46,220 nucleotides of DNA from an uncultured Pelagibacteraceae bacterium (GCA_902530215.1 CABZZR010000007.1:1-46220), one strand, 5' to 3'. Counted from the first letter of the stretch, positions 9,787-18,116 are shown. The notes: generated from the letters alone by a model not told the origin. A program made the numbers and translations.

Positions 9787-9809
9787 TTAATAAACAATAT
9801 TATTAATAC

Positions 9810-10571
9810 ATGAATAAAAAAAAAGGAATAGTGACTGCAGCAATAATAGTTATAGGTAATGAAATTTTATCTGGCCGTACACAAGATTTGAATGTTTCAT
9901 TGATAGCAAAATGGTTGAATAATTTAGGCATAACCCTTTATGAAGTCAGGATAATTCCCGATATAGAGAAAACTATTGTAAATACAATAAATAAAGTAAG
10001 AAAAAAACATAATTATGTTTTTACAACTGGGGGTATCGGACCTACTCATGATGATATTACTGCTAAGTCCATAAGCAAGGCATTCAAAAAAAAATATCAA
10101 TATAATAAAGAAGCATACGCATTATTAAAAAAATATTATGGCGCTAGTCGATTTACGATAGGAAGAAAAAAAATGGCAAAAACGCCAGCTGGCGCACAAC
10201 TAATATACAATCCTTCGAGTGGGGCTCCAGGATTTTATATTGGAAATGTTTTTTCTCTTCCTGGAGTTCCGTCAATATTAAAGTCAATGATTGGTGGATT
10301 AACAAATAAATTATCAAAAGGTAAAAAAATTTTTAGTAAAACTATTCATTTAAAAACTGTAGAAAGCGAAATTTCAATCTCTCTTGAAAATGTTCAAAAA
10401 AACAATAAAAGAGTGGAAATAGGCAGTTATCCTTTTTTTAAAGATGGAAAAATTGGAGTATCTTTGGTTTTGAGATCAGTAAGTGTTGCTGAAATTAATA
10501 AATGCGCAAACTTAATTAAAAAGTTCATAATAAAAAGAAAAATTAGTTTTGTCGAAGAAAGAGCAGTTTAA
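9810..10571 (+). CDS. CinA N-terminal-like molybdopterin-binding domain protein
   Basis: This 253-residue protein corresponds to the N-terminal (COG1058, MoCF-type) half of CinA. Indicators are IGNEILSGRTQDLN at the start, FTTGGIGPTHDDITAKS near residue 73, and a FSLPGVPSILKSM segment. The C-terminal nicotinamide-nucleotide amidase domain of full CinA is absent, as is common where the domains are encoded separately. Characterised relatives hydrolyse ADP-ribose-type pyrophosphates, but the activity here is inferred only. A TATTAT at 9798-9803 would place transcription initiation near the ATG, so the mRNA may be nearly leaderless. Confidence 0.85.
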   Translation: MNKKKGIVTAAIIVIGNEILSGRTQDLNVSLIAKWLNNLGITLYEVRIIPDIEKTIVNTINKVRKKHNYVFTTGGIGPTHDDITAKSISKAFKKKYQYNKEAYALLKKYYGASRFTIGRKKMAKTPAGAQLIYNPSSGAPGFYIGNVFSLPGVPSILKSMIGGLTNKLSKGKKIFSKTIHLKTVESEISISLENVQKNNKRVEIGSYPFFKDGKIGVSLVLRSVSVAEINKCANLIKKFIIKRKISFVEERAV

Positions 10572-10572
10572 A

Positions 10573-11001
10573 ATGTTATATTTTGCCTACGGAAGCAATT
10601 TAAACCACAACCAAATGGAATGTGAAAGATGTAAAGGTTGCAAATATATCTCAAAGGCTAAGTTAAATGATTATGAACTATCTTTCTGCCATCCAAACAA
10701 AAATAATATATTTGGCTATGCTAATGTTTATAAAAAGAAAGGTTCTTTTGTACCAGGAGCAATATGGCAAATCAGCAAAAAACATGAAAAAAAATTAGAT
10801 TTATATGAACAATATCCCAATACATATAAAAAAAGTTTTTTTTATTATAAGAAGCAAAAAGTAATGTTTTATATTATGAAGACATGTGCATTTAGAAAAC
10901 CATCAAAAAGATATGTTAATCTGATCAAAGCAGGATATAAAAATTGTAATTTAGATTTAAATTATTTAAAAAAAAGATTATCTTATTATAAAATAAAATA
11001 A
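10573..11001 (+). CDS. Gamma-glutamylcyclotransferase-like (GGCT/AIG2) protein
   Basis: This protein of 142 residues begins LYFAYGSNLN, the hallmark of the GGCT-like fold, where the YGSNL loop binds the substrate carboxylate. A glutamate in the DLYEQYPNTYKK segment sits at the position of the catalytic acid. The natural substrate could be a gamma-glutamyl amine or peptide, which cannot be specified. I use the ATG at 10573, one base after the upstream stop, rather than a TTG 24 bases earlier, because the family starts almost at the YGSNL motif. The product is Lys- and Tyr-rich. Confidence 0.8.
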   Translation: MLYFAYGSNLNHNQMECERCKGCKYISKAKLNDYELSFCHPNKNNIFGYANVYKKKGSFVPGAIWQISKKHEKKLDLYEQYPNTYKKSFFYYKKQKVMFYIMKTCAFRKPSKRYVNLIKAGYKNCNLDLNYLKKRLSYYKIK

Positions 11002-11009
11002 TGAAAAAT

Positions 11010-11095
11010 GCCCTCGTGGTGAAATTGGTAGACACAAAGGACTTAAAATCCTTGCCCATTTGGGAGTGCCGGTTCGAGTCCGGCCGAGGGCACCA
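11010..11095 (+). tRNA. tRNA-Leu (UAA)
   Basis: This class II tRNA pairs GCCCTCG at the 5' end with CGAGGGC at 11085-11091, followed by discriminator A and an encoded CCA (11093-11095). The anticodon arm AAGGA/TCCTT encloses the loop CTTAAAA with anticodon TAA at 11044-11046. A long variable arm and the GGTTCGAGTCC T arm are present. The CCA ends only 5 bases before the nadK start. Confidence 0.97.
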
Positions 11096-11100
11096 TTAAA

Positions 11101-11874
11101 ATGAATTATAAATTTCACTTTTCTTATGACAAGTCAAAGGAAGCTTCAACTGCGGCAAAAATATTAACCAAAAAATACAAAAATTATGCTCCTCACAGAT
11201 GTAATATTTTCATAGTTTTGGGTGGTGATGGTTATATGTTGAAAACCTTAAAAAAATTTCAGAAATATAAAAAACCATTTTATGGAATGAATACTGGTTC
11301 ATTTGGTTTTTTGATGAACAAATATAAAAATAGCAATCTATATAAAAATATTTCGCACGCAAAGAAAATTGTTATAACTCCTTTAAAAATGGTTGCCACA
11401 AATAGTAAAAATAAAAAAAAATTTGCAAATGCAATAAATGATGTTTCTTTATTCAGACAAAGCAGAGAAACATCTTCTTTAGAAGTAAAAATTAGAAATA
11501 AAAAAATTATTAAAAAATTAGTTGGCGATGGAATATTAGTAGCTACTCCCGCAGGAAGCACTGCTTACAATTTATCTGTTCATGGACCAATTCTTTCTTT
11601 AGATTCTGGTAAATTAGCTATCACACCTATAAGTCCTTTTCGACCTCGCAGATGGAGAGGTACAATAGTTTCAAATAATGTAAAAATTAGTATAAAAAAT
11701 TTAAGTAAAAAAAAACGTCCAATTAGTGTAGTTGCTGATAATTATGAGGTTAGAAATATAAAGAAAATAATTATTTCTACTGACAAAAGAGTTAAGTATA
11801 ATCTACTGTATGACAAAAATAATAGTTTGGTTAAAAAAATTAAAATAGAACAACTTAAAAAACAATTTAGCTAA
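11101..11874 (+). CDS. nadK: NAD kinase
   Basis: This 257-residue enzyme phosphorylates NAD to NADP. The diagnostic GGDGYML motif is near residue 40, followed by MNTGSFGFLMN and the catalytic/NAD-binding segment GDGILVATPAGSTAYNLS near residue 142, then a SPFRPRRWRG loop. The second residue after GGDG is variable in alphaproteobacterial NadK, so the Y is not alarming. Its ATG is 5 bases after the tRNA-Leu CCA, leaving no room for a Shine-Dalgarno site once the tRNA is processed. Confidence 0.95.
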   Translation: MNYKFHFSYDKSKEASTAAKILTKKYKNYAPHRCNIFIVLGGDGYMLKTLKKFQKYKKPFYGMNTGSFGFLMNKYKNSNLYKNISHAKKIVITPLKMVATNSKNKKKFANAINDVSLFRQSRETSSLEVKIRNKKIIKKLVGDGILVATPAGSTAYNLSVHGPILSLDSGKLAITPISPFRPRRWRGTIVSNNVKISIKNLSKKKRPISVVADNYEVRNIKKIIISTDKRVKYNLLYDKNNSLVKKIKIEQLKKQFS

Positions 11875-11876
11875 AA

Positions 11877-12284
11877 ATGTTTTCAAACGATATAATTATA
11901 ACTGCCATTTTATTACCAGCGATTCCTTTAATGATGAATACCTTTACAAGCAGATATTCATCCATTGCTACATTAATAAGAAAATTACATGATGAAATTA
12001 TAAATAAGGGAAATAAAAATATAAGCAAAAATTATTATGAAGAATTAAAGATATTAAAAAAAAGAATTGCGATAATAAAGACTGTACAAATAACATCAGC
12101 TTTTGCTTTTATTTTTGATTTGATCACTATAATTTTTTTATTTGTAGAAAAAAAGAGTATAGCTGATTTCTCATTTGTGATTGCTGTTGTTTTTATGATT
12201 TTTGCTCTATTGTTATTTGTTATTGAAATTACTCTTAGCTCAAAAGCTTTGAACAAACATTTAGATGATGTTAGGGAAATTTAA
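11877..12284 (+). CDS. DUF2721 family membrane protein
   Basis: This 135-residue protein fits the DUF2721 family of small bacterial membrane proteins of unknown function. It has an N-terminal hydrophobic segment (about 5-21), a charged central region of about 45 residues, and two further membrane segments at about 76-92 and 98-121. The PAIPLMMNTFTSRYSSI stretch after the first segment is the part most like other members. It begins 2 bases after the nadK stop and is probably cotranscribed. Its stop faces the stop of the epimerase gene across 1 base. Confidence 0.7.
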   Translation: MFSNDIIITAILLPAIPLMMNTFTSRYSSIATLIRKLHDEIINKGNKNISKNYYEELKILKKRIAIIKTVQITSAFAFIFDLITIIFLFVEKKSIADFSFVIAVVFMIFALLLFVIEITLSSKALNKHLDDVREI

Positions 12285-12285
12285 T

Positions 12286-12762
12286 TTATTTATCTCTTTT
12301 ACTTTGAATAAGTTTTTTAGTTCTTGGCCATTTAATATTTAGTTTGGCGTCATTCCATTTTATAACAAATTGATTTTTAACATCAAAATATTTTCCTTTG
12401 TATGAAAGTTTATAATGAAACACACAATTTTTACTTAAACACAAAAATCCATTTGCAAAGTTTGGTGGGATTAGGATTTGTTCATTTTTTTGATGATCAA
12501 GAATAAAAGATGAATATTTGTAATATTGTTTTGATTTCTTATTACAATTAACAACAACAAAAAACACTTTTCCAAAAACACAACTTACTAATTTCCATGT
12601 TTTCTTATCCCCATGTAAACCACGCAATACATTTTTTTTTGACACTGAAAATTTATCGTGATTAAAACTTATTTTAATATTTTTACTTTTCCATGAAGTC
12701 CACAGGTATCCACGATGATCTTTAAAAATCGTAGATTTTATTTTTTTTATTCCTTTTATCAT
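12286..12762 (-). CDS. RmlC-like sugar 3,5-epimerase (cupin)
   Basis: This 158-residue protein resembles dTDP-4-dehydrorhamnose 3,5-epimerase and related nucleotide-sugar epimerases. The catalytic histidine would be H50 in VLRGLHG. Further family features are the DHRGYLW start, the PPNFANGFLCLS strand and the C-terminal WNDAKLNIKWP motif. It is somewhat shorter than classic RmlC (about 180 residues), so the exact sugar substrate is uncertain and I withhold a symbol. It ends against DUF2721 and lies 5 bases downstream of tRNA-Thr on the same strand. Confidence 0.75.
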   Translation of the reverse strand: MIKGIKKIKSTIFKDHRGYLWTSWKSKNIKISFNHDKFSVSKKNVLRGLHGDKKTWKLVSCVFGKVFFVVVNCNKKSKQYYKYSSFILDHQKNEQILIPPNFANGFLCLSKNCVFHYKLSYKGKYFDVKNQFVIKWNDAKLNIKWPRTKKLIQSKRDK

Positions 12763-12767
12763 AATTA

Positions 12768-12843
12768 TGGTGCCCCCACACGGACTCGAACCGCGAACCT
12801 ACTGATTACAAATCAGTTGCTCTACCAATTGAGCTATAGGGGC
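12768..12843 (-). tRNA. tRNA-Thr (UGU)
   Basis: Read on the minus strand, the gene begins GCCCCTATAGCTC and ends TGGGGGC with discriminator A and encoded CCA. The anticodon stem ACTGA/TCAGT holds the loop TTTGTAA, with anticodon TGT at 12808-12810 (complement). The length is 76 bases including CCA. It stands between rlmB and the epimerase gene, all on the same strand. Confidence 0.97.
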
Positions 12844-12854
12844 TTATAGAAAGT

Positions 12855-12881
12855 TTTATACATTTAAAAATAACTAATCAA
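12855..12881 (-). promoter_or_regulatory. Possible promoter for tRNA-Thr
   Basis: On the minus strand TATAAA (12855-12860) would start transcription about 5 bases before the tRNA 5' end. A TTGATT lies 15 bases further upstream at 12876-12881, overlapping the end of rlmB. The spacing is short and AT-rich matches are common in this DNA, so this is a weak call. Confidence 0.3.
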
Positions 12882-13632
12882 TATTTTTTTTCTTTTGTTT
12901 TTCTATATAATGAAAAACAATTGATGCACTGTTAGATATATTTAGACTTTCTACCTTTTTATTTATGTTTATTTTTAATAAAAAGTCCGAATTCTTTTTT
13001 GTTTGATGTTTAAGGCCCTCACCCTCAGAACCAAATAGAAGAACTATATTTCCATCCCATTTCTGATTAGTAAAATCTTCATTACTTTCTGAATCAAATG
13101 CGTAAATCCAAAAATTTCTTGATTTTAAATATTTTAAAGTAGTATTTATATTTGAAACTTTAAATATATTAATGTATTCGGTACATCCGCTTGCACTTTT
13201 ATATAATAATTTACTTTCATCAGGAAAAGATCTTTCCTTAACAATAATTCCATCAACGTTAAAAGAAGCAGCACTTCTAATTATTGAGCCAATATTTCTG
13301 GGGTCTGTAACGTCTTCTAAGGCAACAAAAGTAAAATTTTTTTTATTTTCATTTTGAATTAAAAAATTTTTTATGTTTATTTCATCTAGATGTTCTACTT
13401 CTGCTATTATTCCTTGATGCATAATATCATCTCTTGAACAAAGCCTATCTAGTTCTTTTTTAGTTTTGTAAAAAATTTTTACATTTTTTAGTAAGTTTAG
13501 ATTTGGACTAGCTTTATAGATGATTTTTTTTGAATCTTCAGTCAAAAACACTTTTTGCACGTTTCTTTTGGGATTTTTTAAAGCTTCTATAACTGCATGT
13601 TTACCCGCTATCAAAAATGTAGATTTTTTCAT
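12874..13632 (-). CDS. rlmB: 23S rRNA (guanosine-2'-O-)-methyltransferase RlmB
   Basis: This SpoU/TrmH-family (SPOUT fold) enzyme would methylate the ribose of a guanosine in 23S rRNA. An N-terminal substrate-binding part begins FLIAGKHAVIEALKN. The knot domain has ALEDVTDPRNIGSIIRSAASF, VLLFGSEGEGL and the C-terminal LNISNSASIVFHY motif, the three SpoU signatures. I start at the ATG 13630-13632; the frame stays open to a TTG at 13653, but the family N-terminus begins right after the ATG. It lies head-to-head with the tRNA-Tyr operon. The RlmB versus other TrmH assignment rests on the N-terminal domain. Confidence 0.88.
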   Translation of the reverse strand: MKKSTFLIAGKHAVIEALKNPKRNVQKVFLTEDSKKIIYKASPNLNLLKNVKIFYKTKKELDRLCSRDDIMHQGIIAEVEHLDEINIKNFLIQNENKKNFTFVALEDVTDPRNIGSIIRSAASFNVDGIIVKERSFPDESKLLYKSASGCTEYINIFKVSNINTTLKYLKSRNFWIYAFDSESNEDFTNQKWDGNIVLLFGSEGEGLKHQTKKNSDFLLKININKKVESLNISNSASIVFHYIEKQKKKNID

Positions 13633-13685
13633 GTTTTTTAAGTCTTTTATCAAACTTTTATCATATTAATTATTAAAATCACTTA

Positions 13686-13714
13686 TTGCATTTTTTCAAT
13701 AAGACGAATATAAG
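13686..13714 (+). promoter_or_regulatory. Sigma-70-type promoter for the tRNA-Tyr/tuf operon
   Basis: A -35 element TTGCAT (13686-13691) and a -10 element TATAAG (13709-13714) are separated by exactly 17 bases. Initiation would fall near 13720-13722, about 48 bases before mature tRNA-Tyr. The discriminator that follows, ACGGTG, is unusually GC-rich for this DNA, a feature associated with stringent control of stable-RNA promoters. Confidence 0.6.
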
Positions 13715-13744
13715 ACGGTGTTGTTTAAGGCTTTATTGATGTTG

Positions 13745-13755
13745 GGGGTATCCCC
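13745..13755 (+). other. Small GC hairpin in the tRNA-Tyr leader
   Basis: GGGG (13745-13748), TAT and CCCC (13752-13755) form a perfect 4-bp stem with a 3-base loop, 13 bases before the tRNA-Tyr 5' end. No T-run follows, so it is not a terminator; a role in leader processing is possible. Confidence 0.35.
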
Positions 13756-13768
13756 GAAATATATTTTT

Positions 13769-13856
<88 letters not shown>

Positions 13857-13903
13857 CTTAATGAAGTTATTATGGTAATTTTAAAATGGTAAGTTTGGAA
13901 AAT

Positions 13904-13977
13904 GCGGGTGTAGTTCAATGGTAGAACACCAGCCTTCCAAGCTGGATGTGAGGGTTCGATTCCCTTCACCCGCTCCA
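13904..13977 (+). tRNA. tRNA-Gly (UCC)
   Basis: The acceptor GCGGGTG pairs with CACCCGC (13967-13973), followed by discriminator T and encoded CCA, 74 bases in all. The anticodon stem CCAGC/GCTGG holds the loop CTTCCAA with TCC at 13936-13938. It lies between tRNA-Tyr (49-base spacer) and tuf (43-base spacer), the usual proteobacterial arrangement. Confidence 0.97.
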
Positions 13978-14006
13978 TGTTAAATAAATTAAATGAGTAA
14001 GAAATT

Positions 14007-14013
14007 AAAGAGG
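14007..14013 (+). promoter_or_regulatory. Ribosome binding site of tuf
   Basis: AAAGAGG stands 7 bases before the tuf ATG. It is one of the better Shine-Dalgarno matches in the window, fitting a very highly expressed gene. Confidence 0.6.
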
Positions 14014-14020
14014 TATTAAA

Positions 14021-15214
14021 ATGGCTGAGAAGAAAAAATTTGAAAGAACGAAACCACATTGTAACATTGGTACAATTGGACACGTAGATCATGGTAAAAC
14101 AACTTTAACAGCAGCAATAACAAAAGTGTTGGCTGAAAAAGGTGGTGCTGAATTTGTTGCATATGATCAAATTGATAAAGCACCTGAAGAAAAAGAAAGA
14201 GGAATAACAATATCAACTGCACACGTTGAGTATGAAACAGACAAAAGACATTACGCACATGTCGATTGCCCTGGTCATGCTGACTATGTAAAAAATATGA
14301 TTACAGGCGCAGCACAAATGGATGGCGCCATATTAGTTGTAAATGCTGCTGATGGTCCAATGCCTCAAACACGTGAACATATTCTTTTAGCAAGACAAGT
14401 AGGAGTCCCTGCAATTGTTGTTTTCTTAAACAAAGTTGATCAAGTAAAAGATAAAGAACTTTTAGACCTAGTTGTAGAAGAAATACGTGAACTATTAACT
14501 TCATATAAATTTCCGGGCGACAAAATACCGATTGTTAAAGGTTCGGCATTAAATGCTGTTGAAGGAAAAGATGAAGCTACTGGAAAAAATGCAATTTTAG
14601 AACTAATGAAAGCTATTGATGAACATATACCTCAGCCGGAAAGGCCAAAAGATAAACCTTTCTTAATGCCTGTTGAAGATGTTTTTTCAATATCTGGAAG
14701 AGGTACAGTTGTTACAGGACGTGTTGAGCAAGGAATTGTAAAAACTGGAGAGGAATTGGAAATAGTTGGTATTAGAGAAACAAAAAAAACTGTTTGTACA
14801 GGAGTAGAAATGTTTAGAAAACTTTTAGACTCAGGCGAAGCTGGCGATAACATAGGAGCTTTACTAAGAGGAGTTGAAAGAACTGATGTAGAAAGAGGAC
14901 AAGTTTTAGCTAAACCAGGATCAGTTACTCCACACACAAAGTTTGAAGCACAGGCCTACGTATTAAAAAAAGAAGAAGGTGGAAGACACACTCCTTTTTT
15001 CACTAAATACAGACCGCAATTTTATTTTAGAACTACTGACGTGACCGGGGAAGTTGAACTTCCTTCAGGCACTGAAATGGTTATGCCAGGGGATGATGCT
15101 AAGTTTACTGTAAAACTAATTACTCCTATTGCAATGAATGAGAAATTAAACTTTGCAATAAGAGAAGGTGGTAAAACTGTAGGAGCTGGTGTAGTTACCA
15201 AAATTTTAGAGTAA
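14021..15214 (+). CDS. tuf: Translation elongation factor Tu
   Basis: EF-Tu is the GTPase that delivers aminoacyl-tRNA to the ribosome. The P-loop GHVDHGKT is at residues 20-27, the switch [10 protein letters not shown] is near 82, and NKVD and SALN follow for guanine recognition; domains 2 and 3 are complete, ending in VTKILE. The length is 397 residues against 394 in E. coli. It sits between tRNA-Gly and tRNA-Trp, the tufB-type position. The window has no tuf between fusA and rpsJ, so this may be the only copy. Codons are A/T-ending as in neighbouring genes. Confidence 0.99.
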   Translation: MAEKKKFERTKPHCNIGTIGHVDHGKTTLTAAITKVLAEKGGAEFVAYDQIDKAPEEKERGITISTAHVEYETDKRHYAHVDCPGHADYVKNMITGAAQMDGAILVVNAADGPMPQTREHILLARQVGVPAIVVFLNKVDQVKDKELLDLVVEEIRELLTSYKFPGDKIPIVKGSALNAVEGKDEATGKNAILELMKAIDEHIPQPERPKDKPFLMPVEDVFSISGRGTVVTGRVEQGIVKTGEELEIVGIRETKKTVCTGVEMFRKLLDSGEAGDNIGALLRGVERTDVERGQVLAKPGSVTPHTKFEAQAYVLKKEEGGRHTPFFTKYRPQFYFRTTDVTGEVELPSGTEMVMPGDDAKFTVKLITPIAMNEKLNFAIREGGKTVGAGVVTKILE

Positions 15215-15220
15215 ACTCTT

Positions 15221-15296
15221 AGGAGTGTAGCTCAATTGGTAGAGCGCCGGTCTCCAAAACCGGAGGTTGGGGGTTCGATTCCCTCCGCTCCTGCCA
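15221..15296 (+). tRNA. tRNA-Trp (CCA)
   Basis: The acceptor AGGAGTG pairs with CGCTCCT (15286-15292), followed by discriminator G and encoded CCA. The anticodon stem CCGGT/ACCGG encloses CTCCAAA with anticodon CCA at 15254-15256. It begins 6 bases after the tuf stop, so it must be cut out of the tuf-secE transcript. Confidence 0.97.
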
Positions 15297-15322
15297 AAAC
15301 TGATAAAATGAGTTAATAAGTT

Positions 15323-15514
15323 ATGATAAATCCTTTAAAATTTATACAAAGTGTTAAACAGGAGGCTTTTAAAGTAACATGGCCATCAGCAAAGGAAACT
15401 TTAACCGGAGCGTTAATGGTTTCTATTCTTGCTATAATAGCATCTCTATTTTTTCTTTTGTTGGATCAATTTTACAAGTTTTTTTTAGATTTTATTTTAT
15501 TGATTAATTTTTAA
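15323..15514 (+). CDS. secE: Preprotein translocase subunit SecE
   Basis: This is the essential clamp subunit of the SecYEG channel. The protein is 63 residues with the conserved amphipathic segment VKQEAFKVTWPSAKET before one membrane helix (about 29-58). It is the short, single-span form; E. coli SecE has two extra N-terminal spans and 127 residues. It follows tRNA-Trp by 26 bases and precedes nusG by 1 base. Its partner SecY is encoded at 38358. Confidence 0.96.
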   Translation: MINPLKFIQSVKQEAFKVTWPSAKETLTGALMVSILAIIASLFFLLLDQFYKFFLDFILLINF

Positions 15515-15515
15515 T

Positions 15516-16043
15516 ATGACTAGCTGGTATATCGTGCAAACTTATTCAGGATTTGAAAAAAAAGTAGCGTCAGTAATTAATGAAAACGTTAAAAAGAACA
15601 ACTTATCTGATAAAATACAAGAAGTTTTCATACCAACTCATGATGTTACGGAGATTAAAAAAGGCAAGAGAATTCAAGCTAAAAAGAAATATTTTCCCGG
15701 TTATATATTAGTAAAAATGGATATGAATAAAGAATTGTATCATATGGTAAAAAATATTAAAAATGTCACTGGTTTTTTAGGTAGTACCGGAAATCCATCT
15801 CCAGTTTCTGACAAAGAGGTAGATAAAATAATGAGTCAAATTAGAGATGGAGTTGTGCAGACAGAAGAAGGAAGCTTATATGACATTGGAGAAAAAGTTA
15901 AAGTTATTGATGGACCATTTGCTTCCTTTAGCGGGTCTGTTGAAGAAATAGATGAGGATAAACGAAGAATGAAAGTTTCTGTATCAATTTTTGGAAGAGC
16001 TACTCCAGTAGATTTGGAATTTCACCAAGTGGAGAAATCATAA
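15516..16043 (+). CDS. nusG: Transcription termination/antitermination factor NusG
   Basis: NusG binds RNA polymerase through an NGN domain and contacts Rho or S10 through a KOW domain. The N-terminus [15 protein letters not shown] and the [11 protein letters not shown] segment mark NGN; the KOW motif [19 protein letters not shown] lies near residue 129. At 175 residues it is normal length (E. coli 181). It is linked to secE and rplK by gaps of 1 and 2 bases. Confidence 0.98.
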   Translation: MTSWYIVQTYSGFEKKVASVINENVKKNNLSDKIQEVFIPTHDVTEIKKGKRIQAKKKYFPGYILVKMDMNKELYHMVKNIKNVTGFLGSTGNPSPVSDKEVDKIMSQIRDGVVQTEEGSLYDIGEKVKVIDGPFASFSGSVEEIDEDKRRMKVSVSIFGRATPVDLEFHQVEKS

Positions 16044-16045
16044 AC

Positions 16046-16474
16046 ATGGCAAAAAAAGAAATAACAGGATATGTAAAATTGCAAATAAAAGGAGGTCAAG
16101 CTAATCCTGCACCACCAGTAGGTCCTGCATTAGGTCAGCGAGGTATTAATATAATGGAATTTTGTAAAGCATTTAACGAAAAAACTAAAAGCTTCATGGG
16201 AAAACCTGTTCCAGTTGTTATAACCGTTTATAAAGATAAAAAATTTGATTTTATTATTAAATCCCCACCAGCTTCACACTTTATTAAGGAGGCTGCTAAG
16301 CTTAAAGGTGGTTCAAAGGAACCTGGTAGAGTTATAACAGGTTCAATAACAATGAAGCAAGCTGAACAAATCGCTAAAGAAAAAATGAAAGATCTTAATG
16401 CTTATGATTTGAAAGAAGCAACAAAGATTATTTGTGGTTCAGCTAGATCAATGGGAATAGAAGTTAAAGAGTAA
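16046..16474 (+). CDS. rplK: Ribosomal protein L11
   Basis: L11 binds the GTPase-associated region of 23S rRNA and supports factor binding and RelA activation. At 142 residues it equals E. coli L11. The N-terminal domain shows the proline-rich hinge [18 protein letters not shown], and the C-terminal RNA-binding domain ends [11 protein letters not shown], the family signature. A GGAG at 16031-16034 lies 11 bases from the ATG, rather far. It is followed by rplA after 4 bases. Confidence 0.98.
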   Translation: MAKKEITGYVKLQIKGGQANPAPPVGPALGQRGINIMEFCKAFNEKTKSFMGKPVPVVITVYKDKKFDFIIKSPPASHFIKEAAKLKGGSKEPGRVITGSITMKQAEQIAKEKMKDLNAYDLKEATKIICGSARSMGIEVKE

Positions 16475-16478
16475 TTAT

Positions 16479-17174
16479 ATGAAAAAAAAATCAAAAAGAT
16501 ATATAGAAATTAAAAAAAATTCTACCTTAAGACAGAGTGATCTTAAGACAATAATTCCACTTGTTAAAAAAAATGCAAATGCAAAATTTGATGAATCTAT
16601 AGATGCGACTTTTCGTTTAAACAAAAAAAAATCAAAAGCCGAAATTAATATAAGAACAGTAATTAATTTACCTCATGGTATAAAGAAAAAAATAAGAGTT
16701 GCGGTTATCTGCGAAGACAGCAAGATGGATGAAGCAAAAAAATCGGGTGCAGATTTGGTAGGATCTGATAATTTGGTTAATGATATAACATCAGGAAAAT
16801 TAAATTTTGATAAACTTATAGCTACACCCGGAAGTATGCTTAAAGTCGGTAAATTAGGAAAGGTTTTAGGTCCAAAAGGACTAATGCCAAATCCGAAACT
16901 AGGAACAGTTACAAATAACATTAAAAAGGCGGTTGAAGATCTAAAAGCAGGGCAAATAGAGCTCAAAAGTGATAAAGATGGAAACATTTTACTATCTATA
17001 GGAAAGAAAAGTTTTTCAGATGACAATATTATAAAAAATTATAATTTTGTTAAAGAGATAATTAGCAAAGAGAAACCAGAATCTGTGAAAGGTGATTTTA
17101 TCTTATCTTCTTATATATCTTCAACTATGGGAATTTCATTTAAAATTAAAAACAGCAAGGGTGTACAAAAATGA
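16479..17174 (+). CDS. rplA: Ribosomal protein L1
   Basis: L1 forms the mobile L1 stalk that guides deacylated tRNA from the ribosome. The 231-residue sequence has the conserved LGKVLGPKGLMPNPKLGTV segment and C-terminal SSTMGISFKI. In E. coli L1 represses its own L11-L1 mRNA, but no clear mimic of the rRNA site was seen here by eye. Its stop overlaps the rplJ start by 4 bases (ATGA). Confidence 0.97.
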   Translation: MKKKSKRYIEIKKNSTLRQSDLKTIIPLVKKNANAKFDESIDATFRLNKKKSKAEINIRTVINLPHGIKKKIRVAVICEDSKMDEAKKSGADLVGSDNLVNDITSGKLNFDKLIATPGSMLKVGKLGKVLGPKGLMPNPKLGTVTNNIKKAVEDLKAGQIELKSDKDGNILLSIGKKSFSDDNIIKNYNFVKEIISKEKPESVKGDFILSSYISSTMGISFKIKNSKGVQK

Positions 17175-17683
17175 TGGATAGAGAACAAAAAAAAAATTAT
17201 ATAGAGAAAATGAAAGATTTTTTCACAAAAAATGAATCTGTTTTAGTTACTCATTACAAAGGTCTATCAGTTAAACAAATTGATGAGCTTAGAGCTGTTA
17301 TGAGAGATAAAGATATTAAATTTCAAGTTACAAAAAATAGAATTACTAAGTTAGCTTTAGACGGAACTAAATGCTCAAAACTAAAAGATTTATTTAGTGG
17401 TCCTACAGCTGTAGCTTTTTCACAAGACCCAATTACTTCAGCAAAAATTTTAACTAATTTTTCAAAATCTAATTCCAACCTGAAAATATTAGGCGGAATC
17501 ATGGGAGATGAAGTTTTAAATAGTGAAGATGTAGTGAAAATTGCCACACTACCTACTTTGGATGAAGCTAGAGCCAAAATTGTGGGTATTTTGAGAGGTC
17601 CTGCACAAAAAATAATGAGTATTTTACTTGCACCTGGCTCAAAAATTGCTATTTTGGCGCACGCAAAGAGTAAAAAAACTTAA
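17171..17683 (+). CDS. rplJ: Ribosomal protein L10
   Basis: L10 anchors L7/L12 dimers to the large subunit. The protein of 170 residues carries the typical N-terminal KGLSVKQIDELRAVMRD and KNRITKLAL segments and a long C-terminal helix ending in a basic tail where L7/L12 dimers dock. Two consecutive ATG codons (17171 and 17174) exist; the first overlaps the rplA stop as ATGA and is chosen, but the second is equally credible. Confidence 0.97.
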   Translation: MMDREQKKNYIEKMKDFFTKNESVLVTHYKGLSVKQIDELRAVMRDKDIKFQVTKNRITKLALDGTKCSKLKDLFSGPTAVAFSQDPITSAKILTNFSKSNSNLKILGGIMGDEVLNSEDVVKIATLPTLDEARAKIVGILRGPAQKIMSILLAPGSKIAILAHAKSKKT

Positions 17684-17704
17684 ATCATAAATTATAAAAT
17701 ACAC

Positions 17705-18076
17705 ATGGCAGACTTAAACAAAATTATAGATGAATTATCAAAATTAACAGTAGTTGAAGCAGCTGAACTATCAAAACAGTTAGAGGAAAAATGGGGAGTT
17801 ACAGCAGCAGCTCCTGTAGCAGCAGCAGCACCTGGTGCAGCCGCCGCACCTGCAGCTGAAGAAAAAAGTGAATTTTCTGTATTTCTTTCAGCAGCTGGAG
17901 ATAAAAAAATTAATGTTATTAAAGAAGTTAGAGCATTTACAGGTTTGGGATTAAAAGAAGCAAAAGATTTAGTTGAAGCAGCTCCAAAAGAAATTAAAGC
18001 TGGTGTAGCTAAAAAAGAAGCCGAAGAAGTTAAGAAAAAACTCGAAGCTGCTGGTGCAAAAGTAGAATTAAAATAA
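17705..18076 (+). CDS. rplL: Ribosomal protein L7/L12
   Basis: This stalk protein recruits translational GTPases. It has an N-terminal dimerisation helix pair (about 1-33), an alanine/proline-rich flexible hinge (about 37-52) and the C-terminal domain with [20 protein letters not shown] and a final [12 protein letters not shown]. At 123 residues it is standard. A 40-base gap separates it from rpoB, and that gap contains a weak hairpin. Confidence 0.98.
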   Translation: MADLNKIIDELSKLTVVEAAELSKQLEEKWGVTAAAPVAAAAPGAAAAPAAEEKSEFSVFLSAAGDKKINVIKEVRAFTGLGLKEAKDLVEAAPKEIKAGVAKKEAEEVKKKLEAAGAKVELK

Positions 18077-18116
18077 ATTTAGTTTTTTTTACTAAAAATT
18101 TTGCTGAAAAGTATAA

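Noticed and set aside
13633-13653. Longer rlmB beginning at TTG 13653
   Set aside because: An ATG at 13632 places the start directly before the conserved GKHAV region; the TTG only adds seven unconserved residues.
18078-18096. TTTAGT-T7-ACTAAA hairpin between rplL and rpoB as an attenuator
   Set aside because: The stem is six mostly A/T pairs with no following T-run; stability is too low to claim attenuation, although the position matches the E. coli attenuator.
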